This document shows, piece after piece, positions 16,607 through 25,400 of a stretch of DNA of 33,836 nucleotides. Origin of the DNA: Deltaproteobacteria bacterium. GTDB taxonomy: Bacteria; Myxococcota_A; Polyangia; Polyangiales; Houyiibacteriaceae. Numbering within the stretch: the first letter of the stretch is position 1; each line of letters begins with the position of its first letter. Under the pieces are notes generated by a model. The model worked only from the letters and a program-made list of their open reading frames with translations, made no database searches and was not told the origin of the DNA. The DNA lies in NCBI GenBank assembly GCA_019313915.1, contig JAFDAJ010000033.1:1-33836 (forward strand), written 5' to 3'. A program made the position numbers and the translations under genes.

Positions 16607-17680
16607 ATGGCGAAGACAAACCCAGGCAATTTTTTCGAGGATTTCGAAGTCGGCGCGCAGCTCGTACACGCGGTGCCTCGCACCATCACCGAGGGTGAGG
16701 CGGCACTGTACATCGGGCTCACGGGGTCCCGCTACCCGCTCCACTGTTCCGCGGAGTTCGCCCGCTCGCTGGGCTATCCACGCGAGACGATCAACGACCT
16801 CTTGGTTTTCCACATCGTGTTTGGCAAGACCGTCAACGACGTGTCGCTCAACGCGGTCGCGAACCTCGGCTACGCCGGCCTGCGGTTCTTGGTGCCTGTC
16901 TATGCGGGCGACACCATGCGATCCATCTCGGAGGTCCTCGGCAAGAAGGAAAACAGCAACGGGAAGACCGGCGTGGTCTGGGTCAAGACTGTCGGGACCA
17001 ATCAGCGCGGCGAGACTGTCCTCGAATTCTACCGATGGGTGATGGTCAACAAGCGAGACCCGTCGACACCGACCGGCGCAGCGGACCGGCCGACGATGCC
17101 CAAGGAAGTTGCGCCTGCTGACTTGGTGGTGCCTTCCAATCTCGATCTGAGTGGTTACGAGCCTTGGCCATCGGGCGGCAGCGCCTACTTCGAGGACTAT
17201 GAGGCCGGCGAGAAGATCGACCACGTCGATGGCATGACGATCGAAGAGGCCGAGCATGCGACGGCGACGCGGCTCTATCAAAACACCGCCAAGGTTCACT
17301 TCGACGCGCTGCAGACGAAAGACACCCGCTTCGGTCGCCGTTTGATGTACGGCGGTCACGTGATCAGTGTAGCGCGCTCGCTGTCGTTCAACGGCATGGA
17401 GAGGGTGCTCGGCATCCTCGCATGGAACGCTGGAGCCCACGCCAACCCCACGTTCGCCGGCGATACGATCTACGCCTACAGCGAGATCCTCGACAAAGCC
17501 GACCTGCCTGGCCGGAACGACTGCGGCGCGCTTCGTGTCCGGTTGGTGGGGCTAAAGGACGTGCGCCCGACCGAAGCCGGATTCCCGCTGAAGGTTTCGA
17601 AAGATGGCCGGGAGGTCTATGAGAAGAGCGTGGTGCTGGACTTGGACTACTGGCTCCTCATCCCTCGGCGAGACAGGTGA
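16607..17680 (+). CDS. mch: Double-hotdog MaoC-family dehydratase, mesaconyl-CoA hydratase-like
   Basis: This 357-residue protein has two MaoC-like hotdog halves. It closely resembles the mesaconyl-CoA (beta-methylmalyl-CoA) hydratase of the ethylmalonyl-CoA and 3-hydroxypropionate cycles: KTNPGNFFEDFEVGAQLVHA, RTITEGEAALYIGLTGSRYP, VFGKTVNDVSLNAVANLGYA, YAGDTMRSISEVLGKKENSN and GKTGVVWVKTVGTNQRGE. The second half starts near AYFEDYEAGEKIDHVDG and includes MYGGHVISVARSL and NPTFAGDTIYAYSEI. GAGGA about seven bases before ATG 16607 supports the start; the long upstream frame antisense to pcm is not family sequence. No mcl, mcd, ccr or other pathway genes are in the window, so the physiological pathway is uncertain and the symbol is tentative. 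Confidence 0.85.
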   Translation: MAKTNPGNFFEDFEVGAQLVHAVPRTITEGEAALYIGLTGSRYPLHCSAEFARSLGYPRETINDLLVFHIVFGKTVNDVSLNAVANLGYAGLRFLVPVYAGDTMRSISEVLGKKENSNGKTGVVWVKTVGTNQRGETVLEFYRWVMVNKRDPSTPTGAADRPTMPKEVAPADLVVPSNLDLSGYEPWPSGGSAYFEDYEAGEKIDHVDGMTIEEAEHATATRLYQNTAKVHFDALQTKDTRFGRRLMYGGHVISVARSLSFNGMERVLGILAWNAGAHANPTFAGDTIYAYSEILDKADLPGRNDCGALRVRLVGLKDVRPTEAGFPLKVSKDGREVYEKSVVLDLDYWLLIPRRDR

Positions 17681-17782
17681 TTCCGAAAGAAACCGCCAGC
17701 GATCGCGGGGAATGCACACCGGGCTAGCGACGGGTTGCGAACGCCCCGTTCATCCCTTACACCCCCGCCTTAGGAGCAATTC

Positions 17783-17917
17783 ATGTACTTGAACATCGTC
17801 AACAGCGACCGGCCCCGCAAGCGCAACAAGGCCGCGCGCCGCAATGCCAAACGCAAGGCGAAGAACCGCCGTCGCGTCAATCGCATGCACGGGCGCAAGC
17901 TGGGCCGCCGCGGCTGA
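17783..17917 (+). CDS. 44-residue highly basic small protein
   Basis: The sequence from ATG 17783 to TGA 17915-17917 encodes 44 residues beginning MYLNIVNSDRPRKRNKAARR and continuing with alternating Lys/Arg/Asn (NAKRKAKNRRRVNRMHGRK). About half of all residues are Arg or Lys. AGGAG lies 6 bases before the ATG, an ideal ribosome site, which supports real translation. The start of the regulatory protein gene is only 11 bases after the stop, so the two may be co-transcribed. The composition suggests an RNA-, ribosome- or DNA-binding peptide. I do not recognise a named family; the function is unknown. Confidence 0.7.
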   Translation: MYLNIVNSDRPRKRNKAARRNAKRKAKNRRRVNRMHGRKLGRRG

Positions 17918-17928
17918 GCTCAGCCTCG

Positions 17929-18777
17929 ATGGATGCGAAGGTCATCTACGTCGTCAGCGACTCGACCGGCGAAACCGCCGAACGAGTAACCCGAGCCGCG
18001 CTCCTTCAGTTTCCCGATCGTAGTGTCCGGTTGAAGCTCGAGCGGCGTGTGCGAGACCACCGCGGACTGACCACCGTCCTGGAGAGCGCTGCCGTCCAAG
18101 GGGCAATGGTCGTGTTCACCTTGGTGCGTCCAGAGCTTCGCGACCACTTCAACGAAGAGGCGACGAAGCTTGGCGTTCGGCACGTGGACGTGATTGGCTC
18201 GCTGATCGGTCAGATCGGTCACTACCTCCAGGCCGATCCCGTGAACATCCCGACCGCTGAGATGCCATTGTCTCAGGAGTACTTTCGTCGAGTCGAAGCG
18301 ATCGAGTTTGCCGTCAAGAGCGACGACGGCAAAGAGCCGCGCAACCTTCACAAGGCCGACCTGGTTCTCGTGGGGGTGAGTCGCACGAGCAAGACGCCAC
18401 TGGCGACGTACTTGGCAGGCCGCGGCCTCAAGATTGCCAACGTGCCACTGGTGCTCGACGTCGATCCGCCGAATGAGCTGTATGAGCTTCCGGGTTACCG
18501 GGTCGTGGGCCTCACGGTCGACGTCGATCAACTGATCGACATCCGAAGACAGCGCCTCCAACAACTGGGGATGCCTCCCGATGCGAACTATGGTTTGCGC
18601 GACCACGTCAAGGCCGAGATCGAATACGCCCATGCGATGTACCGCGACAACCCGGAGTGGATGGTCGTCGACGTGACGAACTGCGCGATCGAAGAGACGG
18701 CGACGATCATCCTCGAGGCGCTGAAGGAGCGCGAGGAGCTCACGGGGCTGACTACCCCGCCGCCTCGCGTGCTCTAG
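17929..18777 (+). CDS. ppsR: PPDK/PEP synthase regulatory protein (bifunctional kinase/phosphorylase, DUF299)
   Basis: This 282-residue protein switches pyruvate phosphate dikinase or phosphoenolpyruvate synthase off by ADP-dependent threonine phosphorylation, and on again by Pi-dependent dephosphorylation. It opens with the family signature IYVVSDSTGETAERVTRAAL (residues 6-25) and has the P-loop-like LVGVSRTSKTPLATYLA (147-163). These are followed by ANVPLVLDVDPPNELYEL, GLTVDVDQLIDIRRQRL and the C-terminal helix region MVVDVTNCAIEETATIIL. Length fits the family. The target enzyme is not in the window. It starts 11 bases after the small basic protein gene. Confidence 0.93.
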   Translation: MDAKVIYVVSDSTGETAERVTRAALLQFPDRSVRLKLERRVRDHRGLTTVLESAAVQGAMVVFTLVRPELRDHFNEEATKLGVRHVDVIGSLIGQIGHYLQADPVNIPTAEMPLSQEYFRRVEAIEFAVKSDDGKEPRNLHKADLVLVGVSRTSKTPLATYLAGRGLKIANVPLVLDVDPPNELYELPGYRVVGLTVDVDQLIDIRRQRLQQLGMPPDANYGLRDHVKAEIEYAHAMYRDNPEWMVVDVTNCAIEETATIILEALKEREELTGLTTPPPRVL

Positions 18778-18826
18778 CGGCTACTTCCCGATCACGCTAT
18801 CGGCTTCGTCGATCTTCACCACGGCG

Positions 18827-19336
18827 TCAGCGTCGAGGGGTGGATCCGTATTGGTGGGACAGCGCTGCGTAGAACTGCGCGAGGATTCCATCGGCCACTC
18901 GAAGCCGCCGGCTAAGCTCGCGCGCGATGTTCATGACGAAGAGCGCGTAGTCTTTGACGTTCTGCCGGTAGAGCAGGTTCTCGACGTGCTCAGCGGTGAT
19001 GGAGAGCACCAAAGTGGGAGCCACCGCGCGCACGCTCGCCGAACGGGGTTGCACGTCGATGATCGCCATCTCGCCGAACCAGTCACTGGGCCCAAGCACC
19101 GCCACGCGCACGTCGCCGCCGGACTCACCCTTCTTGACGACCTCGAGCTCGCCGCCGACGACGACGAACATTTGCGTCGACAAGTCACCCTCTTTGACGA
19201 CCATTTCGCCCGCTTCGATGCGCCTCGTCGGGAGCGAGGAAGCAAGGTTCTCGAGCGTCTCCTTGCTCAATCCTCCGAAAAGGCCGATGTCGGCCAAATG
19301 GTCCGGGGTGAGCTTGGGCGTGGGTGGTCGACTCAT
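18827..19336 (-). CDS. Cyclic-nucleotide-binding domain protein
   Basis: This 169-residue protein holds one cNMP-binding beta-roll (about residues 15-130): LFGGLSKETLENLA, then GEMVVKEGDLSTQMFVVVGG, GELEVV, the phosphate-binding cassette FGEMAIIDVQPRSASVRA with its conserved glutamate and arginine, and LVLSITAEHVENLL. The C-terminal helix (MNIARELSRRLRVADGIL) is typical of CRP-fold sensors, but there is no helix-turn-helix, so it is a signalling or regulatory module rather than a transcription factor. The start is uncertain: ATG 19336, or TTG six codons upstream; a GGAG lies close before the ATG. It is transcribed in the same direction as panC, after a 115-base gap. Confidence 0.88.
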   Translation of the reverse strand: MSRPPTPKLTPDHLADIGLFGGLSKETLENLASSLPTRRIEAGEMVVKEGDLSTQMFVVVGGELEVVKKGESGGDVRVAVLGPSDWFGEMAIIDVQPRSASVRAVAPTLVLSITAEHVENLLYRQNVKDYALFVMNIARELSRRLRVADGILAQFYAALSHQYGSTPRR

Positions 19337-19451
19337 GACTCCAGCATACGTCAACCATTCGTTTACGTCATGGAATCGAATTGGATAGATTGTCGTCGAG
19401 CGCTCGTTGGGCTTACGCTATGGCTTCTCTTTGGTTCGTGATTCGTACGGC

Positions 19452-20309
19452 CTAGGGGCGCGGATCTTCGCCGAGCACGACATTGTCGATCAAGCGAGTC
19501 GTCCCCAAGTGTGCGGCCACCGCGATCAGGAGGCGGGACGGAGACGGTGCTGCTGCCATGAGCGTGTCCGGGTCGACGGCTGCCACATAGTCGACGCCGT
19601 CGAACTCCGACTGAACCGGCTCCTGCGCGAAGGAACGAAGCGTGGCTGGGTTGCGCTCGCCTTCGTGCCAGGCGTCGTGAGCGCGCCGGAGACCGGACGC
19701 GATCCCGAGCGCGCGCTTGCGTTCCGTCGCGGACAGGTACCGGTTGCGGGAGGAGAGGGCGAGGCCATCCGGCTCGCGGACGATCGGGCATCCAACGACC
19801 TCGATCGGCATGTCGAGGTCGCGAGCCATGCGCGAGAGGATCTTCCATTGCTGGTAGTCCTTGCGACCAAACATCGCGGCACAGGGCCCCGCGAGGTTGA
19901 ACAGCTTGGCCACGACCGTCGTCACTCCATCGAAATGCTCCGGGCGACACTCGCCTTCGAGCGGCTTGCTGAGCTCCTCGATCGACACATGCGTTTGGAA
20001 CTGGGCCGAGTACATCGATTCGCGTGCCGGGACGAATACCAAATCGACACCGCGTTCGCGGCAGCCTGCAAGGTCGCTTTCGAGCGTCCGCGGATAGCGG
20101 TCTAGATCCTCGCTGGGACCAAACTGCAACGGATTGACGAAAATAGTCACTGCGACGAAATCCGCGCGATTCTTGGCTTCGTCGATCAGCGAGAAGTGCC
20201 CTTCATGGAGCGCGCCCATGGTCGGCACGAGGCCTACCCTGGATGAGTCGGCGCGCGCATCATCGCAGGCCCGCCGGAACTCGGCAGGCTCGCGGACGAG
20301 TGTGGTCAT
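19452..20309 (-). CDS. panC: Pantoate-beta-alanine ligase
   Basis: This enzyme condenses pantoate with beta-alanine using ATP, the last step of pantothenate (vitamin B5) synthesis in the cytoplasm. The 285-residue protein has the nucleotidyl-transferase signature [11 protein letters not shown] (28-38), [18 protein letters not shown], the [15 protein letters not shown] segment, [12 protein letters not shown] and the KMSKS-like loop [11 protein letters not shown]. Its ATG overlaps the panB stop by four bases (ATGA), so the two are coupled. Confidence 0.97.
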   Translation of the reverse strand: MTTLVREPAEFRRACDDARADSSRVGLVPTMGALHEGHFSLIDEAKNRADFVAVTIFVNPLQFGPSEDLDRYPRTLESDLAGCRERGVDLVFVPARESMYSAQFQTHVSIEELSKPLEGECRPEHFDGVTTVVAKLFNLAGPCAAMFGRKDYQQWKILSRMARDLDMPIEVVGCPIVREPDGLALSSRNRYLSATERKRALGIASGLRRAHDAWHEGERNPATLRSFAQEPVQSEFDGVDYVAAVDPDTLMAAAPSPSRLLIAVAAHLGTTRLIDNVVLGEDPRP

Positions 20310-21181
20310 CCTTTCGGCCCGTACGAGGCTCGAGAGTCTCGCACGAGGCTGAGGCTGGACGCCGGAGCCGGAGTCTCGCTCTTTCGCACGTTTCCGAAGC
20401 TGAACTCTTCGCTCGGGAAGACGCCGGAACGAACCTCGTCACGGTAGCGACGCGCGGCCGCCACGCCGTCGTCGAAGAATTCGGCATATCGTTTGACGAA
20501 CTTTGGCTTCAGATCGGGCGTCAGGCCGAGCAGGTCATAACAAACTAGGACCTGTCCATCGCAGTGCGGGCCTGCGCCGATGCCAATGGTCGGGATGTCG
20601 ACCTCGTCGGTGATCCGTTTCGCGAGGTCGGTCGGGATGCCCTCGAGCACCAACGAGTACGCCCCCGCTTCGGCGACGGCTTTCGCGTCGTCGAGGATGC
20701 GCGCGGCGGCACCCTCGGTCTTGCCCTGCACCCGAAAGCCACCCATCGCATGCACGCTCTGCGGCGTAAGACCCACGTGCGCCATGACGGGGATTCCAGC
20801 GCGCACGATGCGCTCGATCGTCGGCGCCGCATCGACTCCGCCTTCGAGCTTGACCGACTGTGCCCCGCCCTCGGAGAGAAACCGGCCCGCATTGGTGAGC
20901 GCCTGCTCCGAGCTCACTTGCCAGCTGAGGAACGGCATGTCCCCCACGATATGCGCGCGGCGCGTGCCACGAGCGACCGCGCGACAGTGGTAGATCACTT
21001 CGTCGACCGTGACGGGGAGGGTGGAGTCCTGCCCTTGCACGACCATGCCGAGCGAATCCCCGACGAGCAGAATGTCCATGCCGGCATCATCGAATAGGCG
21101 TGCGAACGTGGCGTCGTATGCGGTCACCATGGTGATCCGTGCGCCGTCGCGCTTCATCTTGCGAAGACGTGGCACCGTCAC
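20306..21181 (-). CDS. panB: 3-methyl-2-oxobutanoate hydroxymethyltransferase
   Basis: This enzyme adds a methylene-THF-derived hydroxymethyl group to alpha-ketoisovalerate, making ketopantoate, the first committed step to pantothenate. The motifs are the metal site [58 protein letters not shown] and [15 protein letters not shown] favour GTG 21181 (291 residues) because GAGGAG lies exactly 6 bases upstream; ATG 21217 has no clear ribosome site and adds 12 non-conserved residues. The C-terminus runs about 25 residues beyond the usual end, serine/proline-rich. It is upstream of panC with a four-base overlap. panD is not in the window. Confidence 0.96.
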   Translation of the reverse strand: MTVPRLRKMKRDGARITMVTAYDATFARLFDDAGMDILLVGDSLGMVVQGQDSTLPVTVDEVIYHCRAVARGTRRAHIVGDMPFLSWQVSSEQALTNAGRFLSEGGAQSVKLEGGVDAAPTIERIVRAGIPVMAHVGLTPQSVHAMGGFRVQGKTEGAAARILDDAKAVAEAGAYSLVLEGIPTDLAKRITDEVDIPTIGIGAGPHCDGQVLVCYDLLGLTPDLKPKFVKRYAEFFDDGVAAARRYRDEVRSGVFPSEEFSFGNVRKSETPAPASSLSLVRDSRASYGPKG

Positions 21182-21342
21182 AGGCCGCTCCTCAGGCGCG
21201 TGTCCTCTTCGGGTCATGGTTTGATTCGCTTTGGTCGCGGCCAGGTAGATTCCCGGTCCACGCCTCGACGCCCGATAAACATAGCACCGATTTCCGAGCC
21301 GTCATCGGGCCGGAAAGCGACGTAAAATCAGGCAACTAGGCC

Positions 21343-22587
21343 CTATGCCTGCAACAATGCCGCGACCCGTTCACTCAGATCTGTGTCGTCGTCGGTGGTG
21401 AGGGCCTCCGCCCGGGTGAGCATGCGCCGGGCCTCGTCTGTCAGGCCGAGAGCCTGAAGCAGCCGCCCCGCTTCGAAGTGGTAGAGCGCATGCTGTTCTT
21501 TGTCGCTGCCCTGGCTCAGGGCCCGATACAGGTCGGCGGCGCGGTCCAATCGCCCGTCGGCCTCGTAGAGCTTCGCCAAGTTGGTCGCCGTGATCGGCGG
21601 GAAGTCCGTGACCTGGTGATTCGCAAAGAACTCAATCACTTGCTCGAGAAAGCTTCTGGCTTCGTCGGGTTTTCCCGCGAGCTCGGAGGCCAGTCCAATC
21701 TCTTCGAGAAGCCGCCAGTCCGTACCCGATTTCTTGCTGAGCTCGAGCGATGTACGGAGCACATCTAGGGCCTCCATGCCTTGTCCCTTGCCCCGGAGGA
21801 ACGATCCCATGGCGAGGTACGGACGATAGTCGTCTGGCAAGGCATGCACGGCCCCTTCGAAGTAGCCCATCGCCTCCTCGAACTCTCCGGCTTCGTCCGC
21901 GAGGCGGGCGAGGGAGAGATTGGCTGCCAGCTTGGTTTCGCCCCCCTCGTCGTCCTGGAGCGCGTCCAAGAAACTCTGCAGCGCTTCTTTGCCCGCCGGC
22001 ACATCCTCTGCGAGCAGGCGCGCGCGCCCCACCTCCAGCCACAGGTAGCGCGCCTCCGGTGCATTGGCGAGCAGCGCCTCGAGCTGAGCCCTCGCATCGT
22101 CGAACTGTTCCTTGTGCATCGCGATGAGTGCGTCGAGTAGGGCGTCCCCATAGCTGTCGTATTCATCGGCCTGGGCCTCGTGCCACTGGCCCATGAGCAG
22201 GGCGACCCGCTCTTCGTCGGTCATTTCCGGGGACGTCGCTTGCTCCTGGGCTTCCTTGGCTTCGAGCCCATCGAGCAAGGACTGGGCCTCGTCGTGAATC
22301 GCCTCGTCGACGGCAATCTCTAGCGCACCTTCGAGCTCCTGCTCCGCCAGTTCGAGCGAGCCCTGCGCCAAGTACGCCTTCGCTTCGTCGATGCGCTGCC
22401 GTGCGATGCCATCCGTGCAGCGTCGGACCTTGTCCGCGAGCGATGCGTGCGCGGCATCGGGAGACGCAGCGAGCGCCTTCTCGTACGTAAGCTTGGCCGG
22501 GCCGTAGTCGCCCGTTGAATAGAGCGCGTCGGCTTTCTTCTCGAGCGCTTCCGGGTCGGCGGAAAACAGTTTCTTCAGTAGGCTCAT
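21343..22587 (-). CDS. TPR-repeat protein
   Basis: This 414-residue, acidic, alanine/leucine/glutamate-rich protein is built of helical tetratricopeptide-type repeats throughout. Clear examples are ALYSTGDYGPAKLTYEKALA (about 21-40), AKAYLAQGSLELAEQELEGA, LARLADEAGEFEEAMGYFEG, LAKLYEADGRLDRAADLYRA and GRLLQALGLTDEARRMLTRA. There is no signal peptide or membrane segment, so it is probably a cytoplasmic scaffold. Its ATG overlaps the stop of the upstream gene by one base (TGATG), so both are translated as a pair and probably work together. Specific partners cannot be inferred. Confidence 0.85.
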   Translation of the reverse strand: MSLLKKLFSADPEALEKKADALYSTGDYGPAKLTYEKALAASPDAAHASLADKVRRCTDGIARQRIDEAKAYLAQGSLELAEQELEGALEIAVDEAIHDEAQSLLDGLEAKEAQEQATSPEMTDEERVALLMGQWHEAQADEYDSYGDALLDALIAMHKEQFDDARAQLEALLANAPEARYLWLEVGRARLLAEDVPAGKEALQSFLDALQDDEGGETKLAANLSLARLADEAGEFEEAMGYFEGAVHALPDDYRPYLAMGSFLRGKGQGMEALDVLRTSLELSKKSGTDWRLLEEIGLASELAGKPDEARSFLEQVIEFFANHQVTDFPPITATNLAKLYEADGRLDRAADLYRALSQGSDKEQHALYHFEAGRLLQALGLTDEARRMLTRAEALTTDDDTDLSERVAALLQA

Positions 22588-23696
22588 CAGTCGAACTTCT
22601 TGGCCTTTCGTTTGGCAACCTCTTTGAGCGGCCCTGGGATGCCGCGGCTACGCGACAACGCCCGCAAATCGTTGCGGCGCAGGTGCGCGAGAAACGTCAT
22701 CGACAGGGCTAAAGGCGTTTTCGGGTTGTTGCACAGGCTTCGTTTGATCTCGTAGCTTCGAAGCCACTCGCGCTTCCTGCCGATGTACCGAAGAACGTCT
22801 TCGGAGACCTCGCGGCTCTGGGCGGTGTTCTTGGCCTCGCTCTCGCCCATGGCCGGAGAGGCGATGGCTGCCATGGAAACCACGCGGTTCGGGTCTCGCA
22901 CCAGAATCGAGCGGGCGGCTGCGTTGCCAAGTAGGGCCATGCGAATCTTCTCGCCGACGTTCATGTCGCGAAGCTTGGCCTGAAGCGAGACGAACTCTTT
23001 CTTCGTTTCCTCGGTGCCATCGATCTTGTCGCGCTCGACCGCATCTTCGTCGGTGTCTTCTTCGAGGGCCTTCGAGAATGCGTCGTCGCTTGGAAGCGGC
23101 TCGTCGGTGGCCTCGGGGATGAGTTGGCCTTGAATCGCCTTCTTCAACTCCTCGAACATCGGAATGCCCGTGAGTTCGACCTCGTGGCGGGCGGCCAGCT
23201 CGATGAGACGGTCGGCGGTCGACATGCGGGTGTTGCGGTTCTTGTAGAGCGCCTCGATGATTTGCGGCGCGCCCAGGAGGCGTTGCTGGTTGACGGAGAT
23301 GATTTCGGTGATGCGCTCGGGGCAGTGCGCCGAGATCGCGGCTATGGTCGCGTCGGCGACGGCGTGGTTCTGGACGAGCCGCGCCAAGACATCGTCGTGG
23401 GTTGAGAATCGTCGGGCGACCTCATGAAAGATGCCTGCATGCAGGTCTTCGTCGCAGGCCGGGAGAAGCACCGTCTCGGGCAAATCTTTGAGCGTATCGC
23501 CGGCTGCCTTCGAGACGCTGGGGTCGGGGTCTGCACTCAGCTGCACGAGCAGCAACACGAGGTCGCCGCCTTTGACAGGGACCATCCCCCGCGCGGCCAT
23601 CATCCTCGCGGGGGCTGGGCCATTCGGATCGGCAAAGCGCCGCAGCCGTTCAGGTACGGCGTCCAGCGGTATAGGTAGTTCCGGGGCTGCCAACAT
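22587..23696 (-). CDS. HEAT-like helical protein of unknown function, coupled to the TPR protein
   Basis: This 369-residue protein is not one I can name. Residues about 1-200 read as a helical, HEAT/DUF2336-like solenoid: LVQLSADPDPSVSKAAGDTL, EVARRFSTHDDVLARLVQNH, and HCPERITEIISVNQQRLLGA. A very acidic linker follows (about 205-245, rich in Asp and Glu). The C-terminal part (about 245-369) looks conserved: KLRDMNVGEKIRMALLGNAA, ILVRDPNRVVSMAAI, then a basic tail PLKEVAKRKAKKFD. Its stop overlaps the start of the TPR gene by one base. It begins 4 bases after the end of the upstream crotonase gene, so all three may form one operon. A role as a structural or assembly factor is only inference. 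Confidence 0.75.
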   Translation of the reverse strand: MLAAPELPIPLDAVPERLRRFADPNGPAPARMMAARGMVPVKGGDLVLLLVQLSADPDPSVSKAAGDTLKDLPETVLLPACDEDLHAGIFHEVARRFSTHDDVLARLVQNHAVADATIAAISAHCPERITEIISVNQQRLLGAPQIIEALYKNRNTRMSTADRLIELAARHEVELTGIPMFEELKKAIQGQLIPEATDEPLPSDDAFSKALEEDTDEDAVERDKIDGTEETKKEFVSLQAKLRDMNVGEKIRMALLGNAAARSILVRDPNRVVSMAAIASPAMGESEAKNTAQSREVSEDVLRYIGRKREWLRSYEIKRSLCNNPKTPLALSMTFLAHLRRNDLRALSRSRGIPGPLKEVAKRKAKKFD

Positions 23697-23700
23697 CGGT

Positions 23701-24486
23701 CTATTTCCCGGTGAACTCGGGTTCCCGCTTTTGAAGGATCGCGCTCACGCCTTCCTTGGCGTCATCCGTCGCCAAGCTCTCCGCTTGAAGCCGGGCTTCC
23801 TCGAGGGCGGCCTCTCGAATCTCCCAGCGAAGCCCGCGGCGGATCGAGGCTTTCATCTGCCGCACGGCCCTTGGAGCGGAACCTGCGATCGCGCGTGCGA
23901 GCCCCATGGCGGTCGGGAGCACCTCGCTCGCTTCTTCGGCGTGCGTGACCAGTCCGATGCGAAGCGCTTCATCCCCCCGGATCAGCTTGCCGGTGAACAA
24001 AAGCTCCGACGCATTGGCCGCTCCGACCAGGCGTGGGAGCAAATAGCTGATGCCGAGTCCAGAATGGATCCCTAATCGCGCGAAATTAGCGCCGTATTTT
24101 GCGTCCAGGTTGGCGACCCGGATGTCGGCGAGTAGGGTGAGGCCGAATCCGCCGCCGACGGCGTGGCCGTTCATGGCGGCGAGGACCGGGACCTCGACGT
24201 CCAGCACCCTCAGGAAGGGCTCATACATCGCGAACGACGCGTCGCGGGACGGTTTGCCGAGATCACTTCGCTGCATCGATGAGCGGAGATCAGCTCCGGC
24301 GCTGAAGCACCTGCCCCGGCCGGTCATCACGAGACACCGGATCTCTTTGTCGCTCCGCGCCTGCGTAATCGCTTCCGAAAACGCGTCTAGAAGCTCTGGA
24401 GTCATGGCGTTCCGGTGATCGGGCCGATTCAAGGTGATCATCCCGATGCGGTTCGCCGCCTCATACAAGACCGGTCGCTCGCCCAT
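23701..24486 (-). CDS. Enoyl-CoA hydratase/isomerase family protein
   Basis: This 261-residue crotonase has the oxyanion segments GRCFSAGADLRSSM (about 58-71) and MNGHAVGGGFGLTLLADIR (about 103-121). The residue equivalent to Glu164 of classical hydratase is kept in ASELLFTGKLI, while the Glu144 position (YGANFARLGIHSG) appears to be phenylalanine. That one-glutamate pattern resembles isomerases more than hydratases. The protein is of normal length with the usual C-terminal helices. It is divergent from ftsE (95 bases) and lies 4 bases before the HEAT-like gene. A CoA-linked role in fatty-acid or aromatic degradation is likely, but its substrate is unknown. Confidence 0.92.
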   Translation of the reverse strand: MGERPVLYEAANRIGMITLNRPDHRNAMTPELLDAFSEAITQARSDKEIRCLVMTGRGRCFSAGADLRSSMQRSDLGKPSRDASFAMYEPFLRVLDVEVPVLAAMNGHAVGGGFGLTLLADIRVANLDAKYGANFARLGIHSGLGISYLLPRLVGAANASELLFTGKLIRGDEALRIGLVTHAEEASEVLPTAMGLARAIAGSAPRAVRQMKASIRRGLRWEIREAALEEARLQAESLATDDAKEGVSAILQKREPEFTGK

Positions 24487-24581
24487 GCTGCGAAGACTCT
24501 AGCCGGAGCGGGGCCCCGGGCAACCGCGGATTCTTGGCCGATTTCTTGCCCCGCGGGAGCTGAACGGGTTAGCGGGACTCT

Positions 24582-25400
24582 ATGCAGGGAACCAAGGTTG
24601 TGCGCCCGTTTCCGTTCTTTCGCGCCGGCGCGCGTGCGAGCCAACCCCAGCTGTCGAAGCCGATTCTGGTGTTGGAGGACGTCTACAAGTTTTTCCGGCC
24701 CGACCAGCCGACCCTACGCGGGGTCGATCTTTCGGTCGAGCGTGGGGAGTTCGCGTTCATCACCGGGCCGAGCGGCGCCGGCAAGAGCACGCTTCTGAAG
24801 CTGATCTACCGCGAGCTCAGAGTCGACGAAGGCCGGGTCCTGTTCTGCGGCCGCGATATCGGACGATTGACCGACAAGTCGATTCCGTTCCTTCGGCGTA
24901 ACCTCGGTGTCGTGTTTCAGGACTTTCGAATCATCGACCACTGGACGGTCTTCGAGAACGTCGCTGTCGCACTCGAAATCGTGTCGATGCCACAGCGGCT
25001 CATTCGATCGCGCGTCGCCGAGGCCCTCGAGCGTGTCGGCTTGGCTGGTCGTGGTCCTGAGCAGACCAGTAATCTCTCAGGCGGCGAGAAGCAGCGCGTC
25101 GCGGTCGCCAGGGCAATCGTTCCGGAGCCGGCTCTCATTCTGGCGGACGAGCCCACCGGTAATCTCGATCCGCATCTCGCGATCGACATTCTGACACTTT
25201 TCGAAGAGATCAACTCGACGGGAACGACCGTGCTGTTCGCAACACACGACCGCTCCCTGATCTCCAAGCGGGACCACCGCCTGATCTCGATTGACGACGG
25301 CCGCGTGTCGGAGGCCCAGCAAGGCCTCAAGCATTGGCAGGGCAGTAGTGGCATTCACACGCTGGTTTCATCTGCCTGGGGGCGACGCTGCTCGGCGTGA
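24582..25400 (+). CDS. ftsE: Cell-division ATP-binding protein FtsE, running into FtsX-like sequence
   Basis: FtsE is the ABC ATPase that, with FtsX, controls septal murein hydrolysis at the divisome. The Walker A is TGPSGAGKST (61-70), Q-loop VVFQDFRIIDHWTVFENV, signature LSGGEKQ (165-171), Walker B LILADEPTGNLD and H-loop His222. The normal domain ends near IDDGRVSEAQQG (about 237-248). The frame then continues into LKHWQGSSGIHTLV, which looks like the short cytoplasmic N-terminus of FtsX. It stops at 25398-25400 after about 8 more residues. The stop overlaps GTG 25397 by four bases. The N-terminus carries about 25 extra residues before the first ABC strand; the true start could be later. 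The ftsX half and an EnvC-like gene follow. Confidence 0.93.
   Translation: MQGTKVVRPFPFFRAGARASQPQLSKPILVLEDVYKFFRPDQPTLRGVDLSVERGEFAFITGPSGAGKSTLLKLIYRELRVDEGRVLFCGRDIGRLTDKSIPFLRRNLGVVFQDFRIIDHWTVFENVAVALEIVSMPQRLIRSRVAEALERVGLAGRGPEQTSNLSGGEKQRVAVARAIVPEPALILADEPTGNLDPHLAIDILTLFEEINSTGTTVLFATHDRSLISKRDHRLISIDDGRVSEAQQGLKHWQGSSGIHTLVSSAWGRRCSA

Noticed and set aside
25360-25372. Programmed -1 frameshifting between ftsE and ftsX.
   Set aside because: The bases there (CTG GTT TCA) do not form an X XXY YYZ slippery heptamer and no clear stimulatory hairpin is seen, so a mutation or sequencing error is more likely.
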